Shown: piece by piece, positions 36,201 through 48,664 of the stretch
Numbering within the stretch: position 1 is the stretch's first letter
How the letters are laid out: every line of letters starts with the position of its first letter
From: Balanoglossus misakiensis
Lineage: Eukaryota; Hemichordata
Assembly: GCA_040954595.2 (NCBI GenBank)
Contig: CM082587.2
Span: 11,656,001-11,720,000 of the forward strand
Length of the DNA: 64,000 bases
Reading direction: 5' to 3'
Position numbers and translations under genes: made by a program
The notes under the pieces: model-generated
Told to the model about the DNA's origin: nothing
The model's input: only the letters and a program-made list of their open reading frames with translations
Databases searched by the model: none

Positions 36201-39200
36201 TATGAATTGTGTACATGCACTAAAGCGCCCTCACTGCTGGGTGTGTTGTATGGTCTTTAACCCTGTTTCAAATTAGAGTACTTTCTGCAATTTCAAGACA
36301 GATCTTACGTGCCATTGGAGAGCTCCATTGACTGGTCATTCATACTGTTTTCATTCATTCATTGCGGCATCAATATATTTTATCTATTCTAGCCAAAGAG
36401 CTTGGCACCTGTTGAAATGAACTCATCTGCTGTGGGCCAGTTTATTGGTGGCAGTTGAGCTGAGGAGAGCACCTTCCTTCCCGGCACGCCACCAAGTAAA
36501 GTTCCACGCCGCCCACCACAGATGCCAGCATTCATTCATGCGAGTGAGTGTAATTGCAAATTTGCCTATTCTAGAATCTTACGTGCCATTGGAGAGCTCC
36601 ATTGACTGGTCATTCATACTGTTTTCATTCATTCATTGCGGCATCAATATATTTTATCTATTCTAGCCAAAGAGCTTGGCACCTGTTGAAATGAACTCAT
36701 CTGCTGTGGGCCAGTTTATTGGTGGCAGTTGAGCTGAGGAGAGCACCTTCCTTCCCGGCACGCCACCAAGTAAAGTTCCACGCCGCCCACCACAGATGCC
36801 AGCATTCATTCATGCGAGTGAGTGTAATTGCAAATTTGCCTATTCTAGATCTGTAATGGAAATGGAGAAAGTACCTTATATTTTCTGTAAAATAGACATT
36901 TAATTGGCAAGCCGTCCTGCATCAATTATTAATTGTGTACATGCACTAAAGCGCCCTCACTGCTGGGTGTGTTGTATGGTCTTTAACCCTGTTTCAAATT
37001 AGAGTACTTTCTGCAATTTCAAGACAGATCTTACGTGCCATTGGAGAGCTCCATTGACTGGTCATTCATACTGTTTTCATTCATTCATTGCGGCATCAAT
37101 ATATTTTATCTATTCTAGCCAAAGAGCTTGGCACCTGTTGAAATGAACTCATCTGCTGTGGGCCAGTTTATTGGTGGCAGTTGAGCTGAGAAGAGCACCT
37201 TCCTTCCCGGCACGCCACCAAGTAAAGTTCCACGCCGCCCACCACAGATGCCAGCATTCATTCATGCGAGTGAGTGTAATTGCAAATTTGCCTATTCTAG
37301 ATCTGTAATGGAAATGGAGAAAGTACCTTATATTTTCTGTAAAATAGACATTTAATTGGCAAGCCGTCCTGCATCAATTATGAATTGTGTACATGCACTA
37401 AAGCGCCCTCACTGCTGGGTGTGTTGTATGGTCTTTAACCCTGTTTCAAATTAGAGTACTTTCTGCAATTTCAAGACAGATCTTACGTGCCATTGGAGAG
37501 CTCCATTGACTGGTCATTCATACTGTTTTCATTCATTCATTGCGGCATCAATATATTTTATCTATTCTAGCCAAAGAGCTTGGCACCTGTTGAAATGAAC
37601 TCATCTGCTGTGGGCCAGTTTATTGGTGGCAGTTGAGCTGAGGAGAGCACCTTCCTTCCCGGCACGCCACCAAGTAAAGTTCCACGCCGCCCACCACAGA
37701 TGCCAGCATTCATTCATGCGAGTGAGTGTAATTGCAAATTTGCCTATTCTAGATCTGTAATGGAAATGGAGAAAGTACCTTATATTTTCTGTAAAATAGA
37801 CATTTAATTGGCAAGCCGTCCTGCATCAATTATGAATTGTGTACATGCACTAAAGCGCCCTCACTGCTGGGTGTGTTGTATGGTCTTTAACCCTGTTTCA
37901 AATTAGAGTACTTTCTGCAATTTCAAGACAGATCTTACGTGCCATTGGAGAGCTCCATTGACTGGTCATTCATACTGTTTTCATTCATTCATTGCGGCAT
38001 CAATATATTTTATCTATTCTAGCCAAAGAGCTTGGCACCTGTTGAAATGAACTCATCTGCTGTGGGCCAGTTTATTGGTGGCAGTTGAGCTGAGGAGAGC
38101 ACCTTCCTTCCCGGCACGCCACCAAGTAAAGTTCCACGCCGCCCACCACAGATGCCAGCATTCATTCATGCGAGTGAGTGTAATTGCAAATTTGCCTATT
38201 CTAGATCTGTAATGGAAATGGAGAAAGTACCTTATATTTTCTGTAAAATAGACATTTAATTGGCAAGCCGTCCTGCATCAATTATGAATTGTGTACATGC
38301 ACTAAAGCGCCCTCACTGCTGGGTGTGTTGTATGGTCTTTAACCCTGTTTCAAATTAGAGTACTTTCTGCAATTTCAAGACAGATCTTACGTGCCATTGG
38401 AGAGCTCCATTGACTGGTCATTCATACTGTTTTCATTCATTCATTGCGGCATCAATATATTTTATCTATTCTAGCCAAAGAGCTTGGCACCTGTTGAAAT
38501 GAACTCATCTGCTGTGGGCCAGTTTATTGGTGGCAGTTGAGCTGAGGAGAGCACCTTCCTTCCCGGCACGCCACCAAGTAAAGTTCCACGCCGCCCACCA
38601 CAGATGCCAGCATTCATTCATGCGAGTGAGTGTAATTGCAAATTTGCCTATTCTAGATCTGTAATGGAAATGGAGAAAGTACCTTATATTTTCTGTAAAA
38701 TAGACATTTAATTGGCAAGCCGTCCTGCATCAATTATGAATTGTGTACATGCACTAAAGCGCCCTCACTGCTGGGTGTGTTGTATGGTCTTTAACCCTGT
38801 TTCAAATTAGAGTACTTTCTGCAATTTCAAGACAGATCTTACGTGCCATTGGAGAGCTCCATTGACTGGTCATTCATACTGTTTTCATTCATTCATTGCG
38901 GCATCAATATATTTTATCTATTCTAGCCAAAGAGCTTGGCACCTGTTGAAATGAACTCATCTGCTGTGGGCCAGTTTATTGGTGGCAGTTGAGCTGAGAA
39001 GAGCACCTTCCTTCCCGGCACGCCACCAAGTAAAGTTCCACGCCGCCCACCACAGATGCCAGCATTCATTCATGCGAGTGAGTGTAATTGCAAATTTGCC
39101 TATTCTAGAATCTTACGTGCCATTGGAGAGCTCCATTGACTGGTCATTCATACTGTTTTCATTCATTCATTGCGGCATCAATATATTTTATCTATTCTAG

Positions 39201-42200
39201 CCAAAGAGCTTGGCACCTGTTGAAATGAACTCATCTGCTGTGGGCCAGTTTATTGGTGGCAGTTGAGCTGAGGAGAGCACCTTCCTTCCCGGGACGCCAC
39301 CAAGTAAAGTTCCACGCCGCCCACCACAGATGCCAGCATTCATTCATGCGAGTGAGTGTAATTGCAAATTTGCCTATTCTAGATTCTTACGTGCCATTGG
39401 AGAGCTCCATTGACTGGTCATTCATACTGTTTTCATTCATTCATTGCGGCATCAATATATTTTATCTATTCTAGCCAAAGAGCTTGGCACCTGTTGAAAT
39501 GAACTCATCTGCTGTGGGCCAGTTTATTGGTGGCAGTTGAGCTGAGGAGAGCACCTTCCTTCCCGGCACGCCACCAAGTAAAGTTCCACGCCGCCCACCA
39601 CAGATGCCAGCATTCATTCATGCGAGTGAGTGTAATTGCAAATTTGCCTATTCTAGATCTGTAATGGAAATGGAGAAAGTACCTTATATTTTCTGTAAAA
39701 TAGACATTTAATTGGCAAGCCGTCCTGCATCAATTATTAATTGTGTACATGCACTAAAGCGCCCTCACTGCTGGGTGTGTTGTATGGTCTTTAACCCTGT
39801 TTCAAATTAGAGTACTTTCTGCAATTTCAAGACAGATCTTACGTGCCATTGGAGAGCTCCATTGACTGGTCATTCATACTGTTTTCATTCATTCATTGCG
39901 GCATCAATATATTTTATCTATTCTAGCCAAAGAGCTTGGCACCTGTTGAAATGAACTCATCTGCTGTGGGCCAGTTTATTGGTGGCAGTTGAGCTGAGGA
40001 GAGCACCTTCCTTCCCGGCACGCCACCAAGTAAAGTTCCACGCCGCCCACCACAGATGCCAGCATTCATTCATGCGAGTGAGTGTAATTGCAAATTTGCC
40101 TATTCTAGAATTACGTGCCATTGGAGAGCTCCATTGACTGGTCATTCATACTGTTTTCATTCATTCATTGCGGCATCAATATATTTTATCTATTCTAGCC
40201 AAAGAGCTTGGCACCTGTTGAAATGAACTCATCTGCTGTGGGCCAGTTTATTGGTGGCAGTTGAGCTGAGGAGAGCACCTTCCTTCCCGGCACGCCACCA
40301 AGTAAAGTTCCACGCCGCCCACCACAGATGCCAGCATTCATTCATGCGAGTGAGTGTAATTGCAAATTTGCCTATTCTAGATCTGTAATGGAAATGGAGA
40401 AAGTACCTTATATTTTCTGTAAAATAGACATTTAATTGGCAAGCCGTCCTGCATCAATTATGAATTGTGTACATGCACTAAAGCGCCCTCACTGCTGGGT
40501 GTGTTGTATGGTCTTTAACCCTGTTTCAAATTAGAGTACTTTCTGCAATTTCAAGACAGATCTTACGTGCCATTGGAGAGCTCCATTGACTGGTCATTCA
40601 TACTGTTTTCATTCATTCATTGCGGCATCAATATATTTTATCTATTCTAGCCAAAGAGCTTGGCACCTGTTGAAATGAACTCATCTGCTGTGGGCCAGTT
40701 TATTGGTGGCAGTTGAGCTGAGGAGAGCACCTTCCTTCCCGGCACGCCACCAAGTAAAGTTCCACGCCGCCCACCACAGATGCCAGCATTCATTCATGCG
40801 AGTGAGTGTAATTGCAAATTTGCCTATTCTAGATCTGTAATGGAAATGGAGAAAGTACCTTATATTTTCTGTAAAATAGACATTTAATTGGCAAGCCGTC
40901 CTGCATCAATTATGAATTGTGTACATGCACTAAAGCGCCCTCACTGCTGGGTGTGTTGTATGGTCTTTAACCCTGTTTCAAATTAGAGTACTTTCTGCAA
41001 TTTCAAGACAGATCTTACGTGCCATTGGAGAGCTCCATTGACTGGTCATTCATACTGTTTTCATTCATTCATTTCGGCATCAATATATTTTATCTATTCT
41101 AGCCAAAGAGCTTGGCACCTGTTGAAATGAACTCATCTGCTGTGGGCCAGTTTATTGGTGGCAGTTGAGCTGAGAAGAGCACCTTCCTTCCCGGCACGCC
41201 ACCAAGTAAAGTTCCACGCCGCCCACCACAGATGCCAGCATTCATTCATGCGAGTGAGTGTAATTGCAAATTTGCCTATTCTAGAATCTTACGTGCCATT
41301 GGAGAGCTCCATTGACTGGTCATTCATACTGTTTTCATTCATTCATTGCGGCATCAATATATTTTATCTATTCTAGCCAAAGAGCTTGGCACCTGTTGAA
41401 ATGAACTCATCTGCTGTGGGCCAGTTTATTGGTGGCAGTTGAGCTGAGGAGAGCACCTTCCTTCCCGGGACGCCACCAAGTAAAGTTCCACGCCGCCCAC
41501 CACAGATGCCAGCATTCATTCATGCGAGTGAGTGTAATTGCAAATTTGCCTATTCTAGATTCTTACGTGCCATTGGAGAGCTCCATTGACTGGTCATTCA
41601 TACTGTTTTCATTCATTCATTGCGGCATCAATATATTTTATCTATTCTAGCCAAAGAGCTTGGCACCTGTTGAAATGAACTCATCTGCTGTGGGCCAGTT
41701 TATTGGTGGCAGTTGAGCTGAGGAGAGCACCTTCCTTCCCGGCACGCCACCAAGTAAAGTTCCACGCCGCCCACCACAGATGCCAGCATTCATTCATGCG
41801 AGTGAGTGTAATTGCAAATTTGCCTATTCTAGATCTGTAATGGAAATGGAGAAAGTACCTTATATTTTCTGTAAAATAGACATTTAATTGGCAAGCCGTC
41901 CTGCATCAATTATTAATTGTGTACATGCACTAAAGCGCCCTCACTGCTGGGTGTGTTGTATGGTCTTTAACCCTGTTTCAAATTAGAGTACTTTCTGCAA
42001 TTTCAAGACAGATCTTACGTGCCATTGGAGAGCTCCATTGACTGGTCATTCATACTGTTTTCATTCATTCATTGCGGCATCAATATATTTTATCTATTCT
42101 AGCCAAAGAGCTTGGCACCTGTTGAAATGAACTCATCTGCTGTGGGCCAGTTTATTGGTGGCAGTTGAGCTGAGGAGAGCACCTTCCTTCCCGGCACGCC

Positions 42201-44750
42201 ACCAAGTAAAGTTCCACGCCGCCCACCACAGATGCCAGCATTCATTCATGCGAGTGAGTGTAATTGCAAATTTGCCTATTCTAGAATTACGTGCCATTGG
42301 AGAGCTCCATTGACTGGTCATTCATACTGTTTTCATTCATTCATTGCGGCATCAATATATTTTATCTATTCTAGCCAAAGAGCTTGGCACCTGTTGAAAT
42401 GAACTCATCTGCTGTGGGCCAGTTTATTGGTGGCAGTTGAGCTGAGGAGAGCACCTTCCTTCCCGGCACGCCACCAAGTAAAGTTCCACGCCGCCCACCA
42501 CAGATGCCAGCATTCATTCATGCGAGTGAGTGTAATTGCAAATTTGCCTATTCTAGATCTGTAATGGAAATGGAGAAAGTACCTTATATTTTCTGTAAAA
42601 TAGACATTTAATTGGCAAGCCGTCCTGCATCAATTATGAATTGTGTACATGCACTAAAGCGCCCTCACTGCTGGGTGTGTTGTATGGTCTTTAACCCTGT
42701 TTCAAATTAGAGTACTTTCTGCAATTTCAAGACAGATCTTACGTGCCATTGGAGAGCTCCATTGACTGGTCATTCATACTGTTTTCATTCATTCATTGCG
42801 GCATCAATATATTTTATCTATTCTAGCCAAAGAGCTTGGCACCTGTTGAAATGAACTCATCTGCTGTGGGCCAGTTTATTGGTGGCAGTTGAGCTGAGGA
42901 GAGCACCTTCCTTCCCGGCACGCCACCAAGTAAAGTTCCACGCCGCCCACCACAGATGCCAGCATTCATTCATGCGAGTGAGTGTAATTGCAAATTTGCC
43001 TATTCTAGATCTGTAATGGAAATGGAGAAAGTACCTTATATTTTCTGTAAAATAGACATTTAATTGGCAAGCCGTCCTGCATCAATTATTAATTGTGTAC
43101 ATGCACTAAAGCGCCCTCACTGCTGGGTGTGTTGTATGGTCTTTAACCCTGTTTCAAATTAGAGTACTTTCTGCAATTTCAAGACAGATCTTACGTGCCA
43201 TTGGAGAGCTCCATTGACTGGTCATTCATACTGTTTTCATTCATTCATTGCGGCATCAATATATTTTATCTATTCTAGCCAAAGAGCTTGGCACCTGTTG
43301 AAATGAACTCATCTGCTGTGGGCCAGTTTATTGGTGGCAGTTGAGCTGAGAAGAGCACCTTCCTTCCCGGCACGCCACCAAGTAAAGTTCCACGCCGCCC
43401 ACCACAGATGCCAGCATTCATTCATGCGAGTGAGTGTAATTGCAAATTTGCCTATTCTAGATCTGTAATGGAAATGGAGAAAGTACCTTATATTTTCTGT
43501 AAAATAGACATTTAATTGGCAAGCCGTCCTGCATCAATTATGAATTGTGTACATGCACTAAAGCGCCCTCACTGCTGGGTGTGTTGTATGGTCTTTAACC
43601 CTGTTTCAAATTAGAGTACTTTCTGCAATTTCAAGACAGATCTTACGTGCCATTGGAGAGCTCCATTGACTGGTCATTCATACTGTTTTCATTCATTCAT
43701 TGCGGCATCAATATATTTTATCTATTCTAGCCAAAGAGCTTGGCACCTGTTGAAATGAACTCATCTGCTGTGGGCCAGTTTATTGGTGGCAGTTGAGCTG
43801 AGGAGAGCACCTTCCTTCCCGGCACGCCACCAAGTAAAGTTCCACGCCGCCCACCACAGATGCCAGCATTCATTCATGCGAGTGAGTGTAATTGCAAATT
43901 TGCCTATTCTAGATCTGTAATGGAAATGGAGAAAGTACCTTATATTTTCTGTAAAATAGACATTTAATTGGCAAGCCGTCCTGCATCAATTATGAATTGT
44001 GTACATGCACTAAAGCGCCCTCACTGCTGGGTGTGTTGTATGGTCTTTAACCCTGTTTCAAATTAGAGTACTTTCTGCAATTTCAAGACAGATCTTACGT
44101 GCCATTGGAGAGCTCCATTGACTGGTCATTCATACTGTTTTCATTCATTCATTGCGGCATCAATATATTTTATCTATTCTAGCCAAAGAGCTTGGCACCT
44201 GTTGAAATGAACTCATCTGCTGTGGGCCAGTTTATTGGTGGCAGTTGAGCTGAGGAGAGCACCTTCCTTCCCGGCACGCCACCAAGTAAAGTTCCACGCC
44301 GCCCACCACAGATGCCAGCATTCATTCATGCGAGTGAGTGTAATTGCAAATTTGCCTATTCTAGATCTGTAATGGAAATGGAGAAAGTACCTTATATTTT
44401 CTGTAAAATAGACATTTAATTGGCAAGCCGTCCTGCATCAATTATGAATTGTGTACATGCACTAAAGCGCCCTCACTGCTGGGTGTGTTGTATGGTCTTT
44501 AACCCTGTTTCAAATTAGAGTACTTTCTGCAATTTCAAGACAGATCTTACGTGCCATTGGAGAGCTCCATTGACTGGTCATTCATACTGTTTTCATTCAT
44601 TCATTGCGGCATCAATATATTTTATCTATTCTAGCCAAAGAGCTTGGCACCTGTTGAAATGAACTCATCTGCTGTGGGCCAGTTTATTGGTGGCAGTTGA
44701 GCTGAGGAGAGCACCTTCCTTCCCGGCACGCCACCAAGTAAAGTTCCACG
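30266..44750 (+). repeat. Satellite B array, copy 1 (452/274/272-bp monomers)
   Basis: Starts at atattttctgtaaaatag and runs to gttccacg at 44750. Monomer phase points (ctgctgtgggcc) fall at 30541, 30993, 31265, 31717, 31991, 32443, 32895, 33347, 33799, 34251, 34525, 34799, 35251, 35703 and so on. Full monomers are 452 bp. Short forms lack ~178-180 bp and have three junction types: ctagaattacg (272 bp), ctagaatcttacg (274 bp) and ctagattcttacg (274 bp, always with gggacgcc). Further markers: gagaagagc/gaggagagc and tattaattg/tatgaattg. Recurring 62- and 73-codon open frames occur only at short forms, begin at non-ATG codons, and are not genes. Confidence 0.96.
30993..35702 (+). repeat. 4,710-bp higher-order repeat of satellite B
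   Basis: Monomer lengths in order: 272, 452, 274, 452 x5, 274, 274, 452, 452. The same series restarts at 35703, where it loses one 452-bp monomer near its end (39961 goes directly to a 272 form at 40233). The third copy is shortened to 2,176 bp between equivalent markers (38979 to 41155). The series repeats in macro copy 2. Confidence 0.93.
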
Positions 44751-45639
44751 TGCATTCCTGGCCCTGGTTTTATTTATGTTTACAGACAATATTGCATTTT
44801 TGTACAAGTATTTTAATCAACTATAAATTTTGAATGTGTCATTTACCTGAACCGGTCATGTTGACCAGAATGATACATTTCTGCCTTCACTCACCCTATA
44901 AATATGTGATTGAGACATAGGTCATTTGCATAAGCTAACATACCAGAAAGTAAGCATATCTGTTGTTTTCCCTGTGTCACTGCCATCAAAGTAAAAATTA
45001 GACGTTGTGTAGAGCAAACTCCAATTTTTTGTTCTCAATAAACATGGATGAATTACATAGAATGTGTTTGTTGTTTACAGTCTTTAAATGACACATTAGA
45101 TTATGCACTTTACAAAACGTTTCTGAGAAACAAGTGACTAACTAGTTTCTTTCCACTGTGGCCAACGTGGTTCACTGTTTGTGTCAGAATCTCTCTGTTT
45201 TGCAAGGATTTTGAAATCATAGTGGTGACATGCATAGTGAAAATCAGCTACTTTCAAATGTCCGTCATGTTCATGCTGTAATTGAATTTTCAAAGCTGGG
45301 CTGGCGTGTTTTTTCTTATTTACATAAGTATCACACTTTATACATGTATCTTCATGGGGTTTTTTGAGTCCCGTATTTAGGTCCTCTCTCACAATTTTAC
45401 GAAATATCGTATAACTGACAGTTGTTCTTCCCAGAAGAGATTGGTTGGTTATGAACTCTCGGTGTAACTGCGATATACTGTGGTCCGGCGCCAGGTACGG
45501 TTTAAATCGAGGATTCCTGCAGTAGTGAGATTCTACAATTCTGTGCCTGCGTACGTGTTCAGTGATATCAGTCAGCAAATTTGGATTGAGTTTCCGACGA
45601 TGCCCTTTGTGTCGGCCCCTTGCATCTGGCATCAGACCA
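44751..45639. repeat. Partial tandem duplication of the island's left end (macro copy 2)
   Basis: Same 902-bp duplication as at 22119, offset 22,632, with the same satellite junction at 44750/44751, the same cagaccag-taaagttcca breakpoint and the same variant bases. The duplication therefore predates the macro-repeat. Confidence 0.9.
45138..45632 (-). pseudogene. Truncated N-half transposase-like gene (macro copy 2)
   Basis: Same 164-codon truncated frame as at 22506-23000, including the Lys variant. It lacks the basic N-terminus, the Cys cluster and the promoter. Confidence 0.85.
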
Positions 45640-46039
45640 GTAAAGTTCCATGTGCATTCCTGGCCCTGGTTTTATTTATGTTTACAGACAATATTGCATT
45701 TTTGTACAAGTATTTTAATCAACTATAAATTTTGAATGTGTCATTTACCTGAACCGGTCATGTTGACCAGAATGATACATTTCTGCCTTCACTCACCCTA
45801 TAAATATGTGATTGAGACATAGGTCATTTGCATAAGCTAACATACCAGAAAGTAAGCATATCTGTTGTTTTCCCTGTGTCACTGCCATCAAAGTAAAAAT
45901 TAGACGTTGTGTAGAGCAAACTCCAATTTTTTGTTCTCAATAAACATGGATGAATTACATAGAATGTGTTTGTTGTTTACAGTCTTTAAATGACACATTA
46001 GATTATGCACTTTACAAAACGTTTCTGAGAAACAAGTGA

Positions 46040-46996
46040 CTAACTAGTTTCTTTCCACTGTGGCCAACGTGGTTCACTGTTTGTGTCAGAATCTCTCTGT
46101 TTTGCAAGGATTTTGAAATCATAGTGGTGACATGCATAGTGAAAATCAGCTACTTTCAAATGTCCGTCATGTTCATGCTGTAATTGAATTTTCAAAGCTG
46201 GGCTGGCGTGTTTTTTCTTATTTACATAAGTATCACACTTTATACATGTATCTTCATGGGGTTTTCTGAGTCCCGTATTTAGGTCCTCTCTCACAATTTT
46301 ACGAAATATCGTATAACTGACAGTTGTTCTTCCCAGAAGAGATTGGTTGGTTATGAACTCTCGGTGTAACTGCGATATACTGTGGTCCGGCGCCAGGTAC
46401 GGTTTAAATCGAGGATTCCTGCAGTAGTGAGATTCTACAATTCTGTGCCTGCGTACGTGTTCAGTGATATCAGTCAGCAAATTTGGATTGAGTTTCCGAC
46501 GATGCCCTTTGTGTCGGCCCCTTGCATCTGGCATCAGACCAGTTGAACAGTGCATCATTTTGCTTAGAACGGTTCTAGTCCGCCTCTCACTAATGCCAAA
46601 TAATTTCAGGAATGCATTTTTGCAGACAGTAACCGTTTCACCGCCTTCATTCACCAGGTGATAACGAACCGATTTCTTGTGTGACTTCATCTGTATATCC
46701 ATCAGTTTGTAGAGCATCAAGTTCTGTTCATTATACACGCGACCATCAAAATATTTTCTCGTGGTGCCTAAAACATGCGTACTCCCAAGCTTCCGCAGAC
46801 AATTCCCTTGAACGCAGGCGCATTCCAAGGAAAGACTGTCAATATCTGGAAAAGGGCGATTTTTCCTTGGTTTTTGTCTCGGACACGTCTTTTTAGAATT
46901 CCTACGTGGCTTGTTGGCTCGAGCTGACAGTTCGGTTCTGCGTTGCTGCCACACAGGAATGGGTTCCCACGCATAAGCAACTCCCCGGCAGGCCAT
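46040..46996 (-). CDS. N-terminal half of DUF7869-type transposase-like protein (macro copy 2)
   Basis: 318 residues from ATG at 46996; translation identical to the gene at 23408-24364. It has the same basic segment, CACVQGNC cluster, DARGRH, SHYCR and CxxC motifs, and stops after the His-rich segment. It is head-to-head with the C-half gene at 47168. Since the copies are identical, the macro-repeat could double gene dosage if it is real. Confidence 0.77.
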   Translation of the reverse strand: MACRGVAYAWEPIPVWQQRRTELSARANKPRRNSKKTCPRQKPRKNRPFPDIDSLSLECACVQGNCLRKLGSTHVLGTTRKYFDGRVYNEQNLMLYKLMDIQMKSHKKSVRYHLVNEGGETVTVCKNAFLKLFGISERRTRTVLSKMMHCSTGLMPDARGRHKGHRRKLNPNLLTDITEHVRRHRIVESHYCRNPRFKPYLAPDHSISQLHREFITNQSLLGRTTVSYTIFRKIVREDLNTGLRKPHEDTCIKCDTYVNKKKHASPALKIQLQHEHDGHLKVADFHYACHHYDFKILAKQRDSDTNSEPRWPQWKETS

Positions 46997-47167
46997 GGTC
47001 ACAGCTGAAGTATTTGTTCAAGTACTGACTGACTAAACGCGGCATGGAACAAACGAACGAACGAACGAACGACTTCACGTTCGGAAAAAAAATCGTTGCG
47101 AGCTGTTGGGTGCCTCTATAGTTGTCGGCAACCGTTCTTTTTTATTGCTAAACAATGCTGTCAGAGC
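46997..47167. promoter_or_regulatory. Divergent intergenic region (macro copy 2)
   Basis: Same 171-bp spacer with a (GAAC)n microsatellite between head-to-head start codons as at 24365-24535. Promoter role inferred from geometry. Confidence 0.48.
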
Positions 47168-48181
47168 ATGGAAGGTGTGGTGGAAAACGAACAGAGGTTT
47201 TGTACGACCAACGATTGGATGGTGCTACATATGGACTTCCACAAGTCATTGCCGGTTCCTAAACTCAGCTCTGAAGACTTTTACTTTAAATCGAAATTGC
47301 AAATGAAGCTCCTTGGAATTTACAACGGGACAACGGAAAAGATGCATTGTTATGTATGGACAGAGCTCGATAGCAGAAAGTCTCCCGATGAAGTTATTAC
47401 CTGTCTAAATCACTTTTTTTATAACTCGGGTGTGACCAGCAGACATGCAGTTATTTACAGCGACAACTGCCGTGCCGAATTCAAGTGTGGGAAGTTAATG
47501 TTTTACTATGACTATCTGTTACGAAAGGGCGTGTTTCGACGAATTGACTATAAAACTCTTGTGGCTGGACACACGTACTCCACCTGTGACCGAGTTTTTG
47601 CGTCCATTGAAAGGCATGCAAGTCGTTTCCAGAGTATAGAGACACCTCACGATTGGACATCTGTGATTCGAGGATCTTCTCTGAATGGGAACATTGGAGT
47701 TACGGAGATGACTCACAGAGACTTTTTCAATTATTCTGATTTCCTGAAAAATGAGTACGTTGTGCGTTATGCAGATACAAACAATGTAACTTTTTACTAC
47801 CAAGCCATGCACTATTTTAATTTTGGAGAAGGAGAAAGGCTTGATACCGACGGCAACCTCAGAACATTTAGTCATGCAGATAAAGTTTGGGTGAGAACAT
47901 CTCTAGATCCAAGCGAGACCCCGATTGTAGTCGACTTTAGAAAGAAGAAGCAGAACCGGCGTTTACAAGATTGTACGCTGAACAAACTTTATCAGGAACG
48001 TCGACCACTGGCGAGCAAAGTTTGGCGGGATCTTCAGAGTTTAGCCAAAAATTACCTGTCTCCGGAGGCAATAGAATTTTATAGGAATCTACCGCTTCAG
48101 GAGAGTAGTGGCACCTCTGCAGACCCGTACGCCTTTCATGATGATGACGACGACGATGATGATGATATGGGCGGTGGTTGA
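47168..48181 (+). CDS. C-terminal DDE/RNase H-like half of DUF7869-type protein (macro copy 2)
   Basis: 337 residues from ATG at 47168; translation identical to 24536-25549. It keeps the Asp23, Asp99 and Glu148/Asp141 candidates, the unusual RAEFKC after SDNC, and the nine-Asp tail. An ATTAAA signal follows at 48282-48287. Confidence 0.77.
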   Translation: MEGVVENEQRFCTTNDWMVLHMDFHKSLPVPKLSSEDFYFKSKLQMKLLGIYNGTTEKMHCYVWTELDSRKSPDEVITCLNHFFYNSGVTSRHAVIYSDNCRAEFKCGKLMFYYDYLLRKGVFRRIDYKTLVAGHTYSTCDRVFASIERHASRFQSIETPHDWTSVIRGSSLNGNIGVTEMTHRDFFNYSDFLKNEYVVRYADTNNVTFYYQAMHYFNFGEGERLDTDGNLRTFSHADKVWVRTSLDPSETPIVVDFRKKKQNRRLQDCTLNKLYQERRPLASKVWRDLQSLAKNYLSPEAIEFYRNLPLQESSGTSADPYAFHDDDDDDDDDMGGG

Positions 48182-48281
48182 ACAAACTGTCCTTTTCATG
48201 ACGACAGTGATTTTGGATATTTGATGTGCGTGCACAGTTTATATGTAATATTTTCACACGAACGAGTTTTGACTGAATTTG

Positions 48282-48287
48282 ATTAAA
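48282..48287 (+). terminator. ATTAAA polyadenylation-type signal (macro copy 2)
   Basis: Same signal and spacing as at 25650-25655, followed by the (TTTG)n tract. Confidence 0.43.
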
Positions 48288-48499
48288 GAATGTACTCGAT
48301 AATTAACAAATGTGCTGAATCGTGGTTATTATGTTGTTAATTTTTGTTTGTTTGTTTGTTTGTTTGTAAACAATTTCCGTTCATTCAACTGGCTACAAAG
48401 TTGGATTTTTGTACTGGGAAGCGATAAACTCGCACATCAAAACCGGGGAGACTCGATCATTTTTCCCTGCAGGTAGCCTGAAAAGCACCCGGGCAGAGA

Positions 48500-48573
48500 T
48501 TACGTCATATATGGTCCACTTTAATACGAAATTATGCAAATGTGACATTTCACGGAAACGGCGTATATAAAAG
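48500..48573 (+). promoter_or_regulatory. CRE-like, octamer and TATA promoter of SET gene (macro copy 2)
   Basis: TTACGTCA, ATGCAAAT and TATATAAAAG in the same order and spacing as at 25868-25941, upstream of ATG 48665. Confidence 0.53.
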
Positions 48574-48664
48574 CGACCCTGGGCTATTGTTCGGAATGCG
48601 TCATCGACGAGAGAGTGACTGATAATTCTTCTACCTCGAGTCAACCATTCTGTATATACTGAAC

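Noticed and set aside
30989-42321. Recurring 62- and 73-codon frames in satellite B
   Set aside because: They exist only where a deletion fuses two monomer parts, start at non-ATG codons and carry no domain.
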